A stretch of 10,615 bases of DNA from an uncultured Bacteroidales bacterium (GTDB lineage: Bacteria; Bacteroidota; Bacteroidia; Bacteroidales; FEN-979), in contig CAIYQH010000476.1 in assembly GCA_903928285.1 (NCBI GenBank), positions 1 to 10,615 on the forward strand, in the 5' to 3' direction. The translations under genes and the position numbers were made by a program. The notes beneath the pieces were generated by a model that ran no database searches, was not told the origin of the DNA, and was given only the letters and a program-made list of their open reading frames with translations. Below are positions 6,562 to 10,615 of this stretch, piece after piece; position 1 is the first letter of the stretch, and each line of letters opens with the position of its first letter.

Positions 6562-8157
6562 ATGAAGAAAAACAATGCATATTTACCCATCCTGTTTGCA
6601 CTGGTCCTGTCGGCAGGGATCCTCCTCGGGATCTTCCTGGGCAACCGGGCAGGCAGCCTGAACCCCTTTAAATCGAACAGGGACAAGCTGAAGGAGGTGA
6701 TCACCTATATCCACGACAATTACGTGGATACCATGAGCAGGAAAGTCATCGAAGAGAAGGCCATCAACGGGCTGCTTGAGAAGCTGGATCCTCATTCCGT
6801 CTATATCTCCGCCGATGATTTTCATATGGCCAACGACCCGCTGCTTGGCAGTTTCGACGGTATCGGCGTTCAGTTCCGCATCGAAAATGATACCGTCATG
6901 GTGGTCAATCCCGTTTCGGGCGGTCCCTCCGAAAAGCTGGGTATCCGCGCCGGCGACCGCATCGTAAAGGTCGACGGCAAGAAGATTGCCGGCATCAAGA
7001 TCTCCACCAACGATGTGATGCGTAAGCTCAAGGGGCCCAAGGGAACCAAGGTTACCGTCTCCATCTTCCGCCGCGGCGCCGGCGGGCTGGTCGATTTTAC
7101 CATTACCCGCGATGTGATTCCTACCTACAGCGTCGATGTAACCTACATGGCCCGCCCCGGCATCGGGTATATCAGGCTGAGCAACTTTTCCAAGAGCACC
7201 CATGAAGAGGTTCACAATGCCCTGGAGACCCTGCTCAAGAGCGGGATGAAGAAACTGATCCTCGACCTGCGCGGCAATGGCGGGGGCTACCTGCAGGCTG
7301 CCATCGACGTGGCCGACGAATTCCTGGGCAAGGGACAGCTGATCGTCTATACCCAGGGGATGCACCACGACCGCGAAGTTGCCAATGCCACGGCCGACGG
7401 CCTTTTTGAACAGGGCGACCTGGTGATCATGGTGGATGAGGGCACCGCCTCGGCTGCCGAGATCGTCAGCGGCGCCATCCAGGACCATGACCGCGGCATC
7501 ATCCTCGGCCGGCGTACCTTTGGCAAGGGACTGGTACAGGAACAGCTCGATTTCAAGGATGGCAGCGCCCTTCGGCTTACCGTGTCGCGATATTACACCC
7601 CCACCGGGAGGTGTATCCAGAAATCCTACAAGGATGGCCTGGAGGTCTATAACAGCGATTATTACCACCGCTTTATGAGCGGGGAGCTGGAACATGCCGA
7701 CTCGATCAAATTCCCCGATTCGCTGAAGTTCAAAACCCCGAAAGGAAAAACTGTATATGGCGGCGGCGGCATCATGCCCGACATCTACATCCCCATTGAA
7801 AAGGATTCAACGCTTGCTTATTACAACCTGTGTATCAACAAAGGGCTGGTATACCAGTTTGCCTTCGACTATACCGACCGGAACCGCACCCAGCTGCTTC
7901 ATTTTAAAACCGGCGACCAGTTCGAGCGCGGATTTGTCATCACCGAAACCATCTATGCCGAATTTATTAGCTATGCCGATAAGAAGGGAGTCAAACGCAA
8001 GGGGAATAACCTGCAAAAGGCCGACCTCTATGTAAAAACCATGCTGAAAGCCTACATCGGCCGTAATCTTCTCGACAACCCCGGGTTCTACCCGATCCTT
8101 AACTCGATCGACCCGGCCTATAACAGGGCGATACAGGAACTTTCAAAAGGGAAATGA
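6562..8157 (+). CDS. S41 family C-terminal processing peptidase (CtpA/Tsp-type) with PDZ domain
   Basis: A 531-residue envelope serine protease that degrades or trims proteins from their C-terminal ends. The N-terminus (residues 7-27, hydrophobic) is a signal anchor or signal peptide. An N-terminal helical region (about 40-88, including the family phrase LLEKLDPHSVYIS) comes next. The PDZ domain spans about 90-175 (GSFDGIGVQF, GIRAGDRIVKVDGKKI). The protease core follows: GYIRLSNFS, LILDLRGNGGGYL, then GTASAAEI (294-301) with nucleophile S297, and GRRTFGKGLVQ with general-base K322. The 25-residue Ser-Lys spacing equals that of the plant and algal D1 processing protease. A C-terminal extension of about 150 residues past the core is common in Bacteroidota members. 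It stands alone, behind its own putative promoter. Its stop codon is the first part of a heptamer repeat array. Confidence 0.93.
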   Translation: MKKNNAYLPILFALVLSAGILLGIFLGNRAGSLNPFKSNRDKLKEVITYIHDNYVDTMSRKVIEEKAINGLLEKLDPHSVYISADDFHMANDPLLGSFDGIGVQFRIENDTVMVVNPVSGGPSEKLGIRAGDRIVKVDGKKIAGIKISTNDVMRKLKGPKGTKVTVSIFRRGAGGLVDFTITRDVIPTYSVDVTYMARPGIGYIRLSNFSKSTHEEVHNALETLLKSGMKKLILDLRGNGGGYLQAAIDVADEFLGKGQLIVYTQGMHHDREVANATADGLFEQGDLVIMVDEGTASAAEIVSGAIQDHDRGIILGRRTFGKGLVQEQLDFKDGSALRLTVSRYYTPTGRCIQKSYKDGLEVYNSDYYHRFMSGELEHADSIKFPDSLKFKTPKGKTVYGGGGIMPDIYIPIEKDSTLAYYNLCINKGLVYQFAFDYTDRNRTQLLHFKTGDQFERGFVITETIYAEFISYADKKGVKRKGNNLQKADLYVKTMLKAYIGRNLLDNPGFYPILNSIDPAYNRAIQELSKGK

Positions 8158-8231
8158 ATATTGAATAATGAACACTGAATATCGAATATTGAATATTGAA
8201 TACCGACACCGAATATTGAATAATGAATTAG
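8156..8231. repeat. Tandem heptamer array, consensus GAATATT
   Basis: Eleven head-to-tail units run from inside the S41 stop codon: GAATATT, GAATAAT, GAACACT, GAATATC, GAATATT, GAATATT, GAATACC, GACACC (6 bases), GAATATT, GAATAAT and GAATTAG. Four are exact and most others differ by one or two bases. Phase is kept except for the one 6-base unit. Similar GAATATTGAATATC-like arrays are known between genes in several bacterial phyla. It runs straight into element B. Confidence 0.85.
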
Positions 8232-8314
8232 CCACAATGGAACAATGAAATGCACAATGGACCCAAAGTACCTCATTGTGATCATTGTGTAAACCATTGT
8301 GAACATTGTGGTTA
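8228..8314. repeat. Palindromic intergenic repeat, element B
   Basis: An imperfect inverted repeat of about 87 bp. The left arm carries CACAATG words at 8233 and 8253 and AACAATG at 8241. The right arm carries CATTGTG at 8274, 8283, 8295 and 8304. The outer ends are TAGCCACAATG and CATTGTGGTTA. Read on the reverse strand it aligns along its whole length with element A (2542-2627), so it is the same family in opposite orientation. It sits between the S41 and SOD genes and could form a hairpin in a read-through transcript. It has no T-run for intrinsic termination. Confidence 0.8.
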
Positions 8315-8419
8315 CATTGAATGTGTTTGAAATGGAATCAGGATTCTGACGATTATCGACAAAAAATAATACAGACGCTTACTTTTTACCTTAATTATTA
8401 ACCTTTAAATCTTATGCTT

Positions 8420-8992
8420 ATGATTCACGAATTGCCTAAATTGCCTTATGCCCAGGATGCACTGGAACCCTATATTTCAAAGCGGACCATTGAATTCCAT
8501 TATGGAAAGCATCACCAGGCCTATGTTAACAACCTTAACAAACTGATCGTGGGAACCGGTTTTGAAAACGCCTCCCTCGAAGATATCGTTCGCACAGCCG
8601 GTGGCGGCATCTTCAACAACGGCGCCCAGGTATGGAACCACACCTTTTACTGGAACTGCTTCGCACCGCAGGGCGGCGGAGAGCCTGTTGGCGCCCTGGC
8701 CGATGCCCTGGTTAAGAACTTTGGATCGTTCGGCGAATTCAAGGAGAAATTCTCCACGGCAGCCGCCACCCTCTTTGGCTCAGGCTGGGCCTGGCTGATC
8801 AGGAAGGAGGATGGCAGCCTGGAGATCGTTCAGGAGAGTAACGCCGGCAACCCGCTGAAAACAGGCGCCACCCCCCTGCTCACCTGCGACGTGTGGGAAC
8901 ATGCCTACTACCTCGACAAACAGAATGTCCGCCCCGATTACATTGCCGACTTCTGGAAACTGGTCGACTGGAGCGCCGTTGCAGCACGGTAA
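8420..8992 (+). CDS. sodB: Iron-type superoxide dismutase (Fe/Mn SOD family)
   Basis: A 190-residue cytosolic enzyme converting superoxide to oxygen and hydrogen peroxide. The metal ligands are all present: H27 (FHYGKHHQAYV), H74 (WNHTFYW), D157 and H161 (DVWEHAYY). Iron-type marks are Q70 in FNNGAQVWNH, the active-site glutamine in the SodB position, and A142 in SNAGNPL where Mn enzymes carry the glutamine. T155, two residues before the Asp ligand, replaces the Gly155 linked to metal flexibility in the Porphyromonas enzyme, which favours iron specificity. I take the ATG at 8420 (MIHELPKLPY) because family members start directly at this xELPxLPY segment; the in-frame ATG at 8414 would add two residues and cannot be excluded. 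A strong terminator follows 28 bp later, so the gene is probably monocistronic. Confidence 0.95.
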   Translation: MIHELPKLPYAQDALEPYISKRTIEFHYGKHHQAYVNNLNKLIVGTGFENASLEDIVRTAGGGIFNNGAQVWNHTFYWNCFAPQGGGEPVGALADALVKNFGSFGEFKEKFSTAAATLFGSGWAWLIRKEDGSLEIVQESNAGNPLKTGATPLLTCDVWEHAYYLDKQNVRPDYIADFWKLVDWSAVAAR

Positions 8993-9020
8993 TTATTACA
9001 ATGAACTTATCATTATTGAA

Positions 9021-9043
9021 CGGGGCGCAACGCCCCGTTTTTT
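9021..9043 (+). terminator. Intrinsic terminator of the SOD gene
   Basis: CGGGGCG (9021-9027), loop CAA, CGCCCCG (9031-9037), then six T residues (9038-9043). The stem is perfect, seven pairs, all G-C, and the two A residues before it can extend pairing into the T-run. It lies 28 bp past the SOD stop. In the reverse direction no T-run follows, so it should not end the convergent lipoprotein transcript. Confidence 0.92.
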
Positions 9044-9086
9044 ATTGGGATGCGATGTAGATAATTCGTTACAAATTAGCAGGATC

Positions 9087-9677
9087 CTATTTCCCGATAT
9101 ACTTCGGGTATTTCACCCCTACATCCCAGCTTACTCTGTTTGCCAGATAGATGATGTCGGCCTGCCGGGTTGTTTGTGACGGGAAAGAGAAAGACCAGAG
9201 AAAATCGGCTGCTGCAGGTCCGTCGTTATTCAATGGTTTTGTCTTGAAAGTGGTATCGTTGGAAACCAAATAGCCCCCGGCAGGAAGCATATATTTGTTC
9301 CCGTAAATCAGATGCCAGGTCCCATTCACATACATTTTAAAGAATTTATACTTAACAGCAGTATCGGAAATTGTGAAAGTGTTTTTTAATACGAAACTGG
9401 AGTCATTAAATGTACAGATATCGGCCATGATTGCGGTATAAAAATTGATCGTAGTAAGCTTATTGACAGGATCGTACATGTAAATGATACCGTAATTCAT
9501 TGGCGCCGTCAGTGAGTCAGAAAAAAGACCACCCAACCGGTGATAATCAACCTTGCTGATCACACCGCCGCATTTGTCGGCTGTTGTTGTTGTTGAATCC
9601 TTGCTGCTTTTTTCACAAGCTGAAAAAACAAGCAGAATTCCGGAAGTTAAAAGAAGAATTTGAAGGAGGTTTTTCAT
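9087..9677 (-). CDS. Putative lipoprotein of unknown function
   Basis: A 196-residue protein I do not recognise. The start is set at 9677 because MKNLLQILLLTSGILLVFSAC is a complete lipoprotein signal peptide: one Lys, a Leu/Ile-rich core, and lipobox F-S-A-C with the lipidated Cys at residue 21. A longer frame from 9743 would put 22 unlikely residues before it. After Cys21 comes a short polar linker (EKSSKDSTTTT) whose Thr run is encoded by a (TGT)n-type stretch in the + strand near 9582-9594, then an acidic-to-neutral domain of about 160 residues. The clear acidic cluster of many Bacteroidota surface-export signals is missing, so the leaflet and membrane are undecided. It is convergent with the SOD gene, and its lower GC content differs from the genes before 9000. 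Confidence is in the gene, not in any role. Confidence 0.75.
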   Translation of the reverse strand: MKNLLQILLLTSGILLVFSACEKSSKDSTTTTADKCGGVISKVDYHRLGGLFSDSLTAPMNYGIIYMYDPVNKLTTINFYTAIMADICTFNDSSFVLKNTFTISDTAVKYKFFKMYVNGTWHLIYGNKYMLPAGGYLVSNDTTFKTKPLNNDGPAAADFLWSFSFPSQTTRQADIIYLANRVSWDVGVKYPKYIGK

Positions 9678-9740
9678 GTCTATTTGTTTATGGTTTTGAA
9701 ATAAAGATGAGGGCCAACCCTTTTGAATGGAACAGTATAC

Positions 9741-9748
9741 CAAAATTA
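9741..9748 (-). promoter_or_regulatory. Possible Bacteroidota -7 element for the lipoprotein gene
   Basis: On the minus strand this reads TAATTTTG, an exact TAnnTTTG match and the same 8-mer as before the S41 gene. Transcription would begin near 9734, about 57 bases before the ATG at 9677. No -33 TTTG is visible at the right spacing and the surrounding DNA is AT-rich, so chance is a real possibility. Confidence 0.3.
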
Positions 9749-9952
9749 ATAAGAAAATAAATCATATCCTGACAGGGTGAATTCTTTTTTTCGCCCAAAT
9801 CGTATTCATCTCTGAAAAAGCGGGTATTGAACTCAAGATAACTAGAATTGAAAATAAAATCCAAAAGTTTAATGGTTCATCTTTCACGATTATTGACATG
9901 ACAATCGATCAACAAACAACAAATAACAAAAAACCCAGTCCATAATTTAAGA
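9744..9952. other. AT-rich gap between the two minus-strand genes
   Basis: About 200 bp of AT-rich DNA with no protein-like frame, no hairpin followed by a T-run in either direction, and no repeat copy. An A/C-rich run near 9905-9935 (AACAAACAACAAATAAC) is low-complexity sequence only. Confidence 0.5.
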
Positions 9953-10396
9953 TTAAAACGGATAACCAATTTTACAATTCACCCCATCATCATATATTTG
10001 TTCCATCACTTCCAATTCGGTATTTCCAGCCACCAGAACCGGAAAATTCTCTAATTTTACAAAACAACTTTTGTATTGTATTGATTGTGAAATATTTTCG
10101 GAATTCACCCAAATGTATCCATAATGCTGAACCGATACCTGAAAGTCACCTTTGAATTTCGAGATACTTTTATCACACCCTATTAATTTATCAAAGATTC
10201 CACGGAGATAGAAATATTGACATTTAATGGTTTTGTCCCCTTCCGGAGTGAAGGAAGTATCCTCCGTGATCAAACCATATTTATCGTAAAAAACAGAACG
10301 AGACAGGTATTCAACACCTTTCCCACTAACAGAATAGTAGTGTTCTTCACAGATTTTATCTTCACCTGAATGTCTAAATCTGAAATGGGAAATCAT
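9953..10396 (-). CDS. Hypothetical protein, possibly N-terminally truncated
   Basis: An unrecognised frame of 147 residues from the ATG at 10396, or 154 from a TTG at 10417. The sequence is rich in Tyr, Phe, Lys and Glu, with no signal peptide or membrane segment. The stretch FYDKYGLITEDTSFTPEGD looks loosely like the Y-D-x-x-G-x repeats of Bacteroidota YD/MORN-like proteins, and the end (VMEQIYDDGVNCKIGYPF) is hydrophilic. The frame stays open upstream only to a stop near 10442, and neither start has strong support. The gene may therefore have lost its beginning, or its true N-terminus may lie in another frame upstream. GC content is low compared with genes before 9000. The residue pattern looks protein-like, but the call is tentative. 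Confidence 0.45.
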   Translation of the reverse strand: MISHFRFRHSGEDKICEEHYYSVSGKGVEYLSRSVFYDKYGLITEDTSFTPEGDKTIKCQYFYLRGIFDKLIGCDKSISKFKGDFQVSVQHYGYIWVNSENISQSIQYKSCFVKLENFPVLVAGNTELEVMEQIYDDGVNCKIGYPF

Positions 10397-10615
10397 TGTA
10401 ATCAGGACGGATTCCAAAGGTTGTGAATTGGTCTTTCCAGATTACGACTGGGGAGAAAAGGTACACAGGTTGAAAATCCACTTCAAACTACCCGTATTTC
10501 AACTTGGAAATGGGGTCAAAAATGGAAAGTCGGACAAGTATCTTATACCAAAACCTCAGGAAACCCTTGTCAATCAATCCGACCAAATTACTACCCTTCC
10601 ATACTACTCCACGGT

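Noticed and set aside
6583..7695. A 370-codon open frame on the minus strand under the S41 gene
   Set aside because: It lies wholly antisense to a clear S41 peptidase with all catalytic motifs. Its composition (many Asp, Gly, His, Val, Ala) is the usual shadow of a GC-rich gene.
9743..9743. Upstream start for the lipoprotein gene at 9743
   Set aside because: It would place 22 non-signal residues before an otherwise perfect lipoprotein signal peptide beginning at 9677.

Overview
The window looks like chromosomal DNA from a member of the Bacteroidota (Bacteroidales-like). The evidence is the gene content: a BlaI/M56 pair whose peptidase carries a C-terminal TonB domain, and an S41 peptidase and an Fe-type SOD in their Bacteroidota forms. 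Shine-Dalgarno sequences are absent before the starts, and several intergenic motifs fit the Bacteroidota promoter pattern TAnnTTTG. Coding DNA is GC-rich from about 1 to 9000. The spacers and everything after about 9040 are clearly more AT-rich.

Layout. (1) 10-2339, + strand: an L-2-hydroxyglutarate oxidase-like flavoenzyme (lhgO) followed 32 bp later by an Ldh/malate-dehydrogenase-family NAD(P)-dependent 2-hydroxyacid oxidoreductase, probably one transcript. (2) 2340-2761: a spacer with a Bacteroidota-type promoter candidate and an 86-bp palindromic repeat (element A). (3) 2762-5885, + strand: three genes joined by two ATGA stop/start overlaps, namely a secreted TPR protein, a BlaI/MecI-type repressor, and a BlaR1-type M56 membrane metallopeptidase ending in a TonB C-terminal domain. 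This is the most system-like part of the window. (4) 5886-6561: a long spacer with no convincing gene, holding a repeat remnant, a perfect 7+7 dyad and a TAnnTTTG promoter element. (5) 6562-8157, + strand: an S41 C-terminal processing peptidase. Its stop codon lies at the start of a tandem heptamer repeat, which is followed by element B, a second copy of the palindromic repeat in opposite orientation to A. (6) 8420-8992, + strand: an iron-type superoxide dismutase with a strong intrinsic terminator. (7) 9087-10396, - strand: a small lipoprotein and an unrecognised protein in AT-rich DNA. The last 200 bases hold nothing I can call.

How the genes work together. The first pair fits 2-hydroxyacid metabolism or metabolite repair. 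The TPR/BlaI/M56-TonB operon looks like an envelope signalling unit in which a membrane protease may inactivate the co-encoded repressor, by analogy with BlaR1/BlaI. The S41 peptidase and SOD are housekeeping envelope-proteolysis and oxidative-stress genes. I see no phage, transposase, CRISPR array, tRNA or rRNA. I do not claim a wholly new system. The best leads are the coupled TPR-BlaI-M56/TonB operon and the paired palindromic elements.
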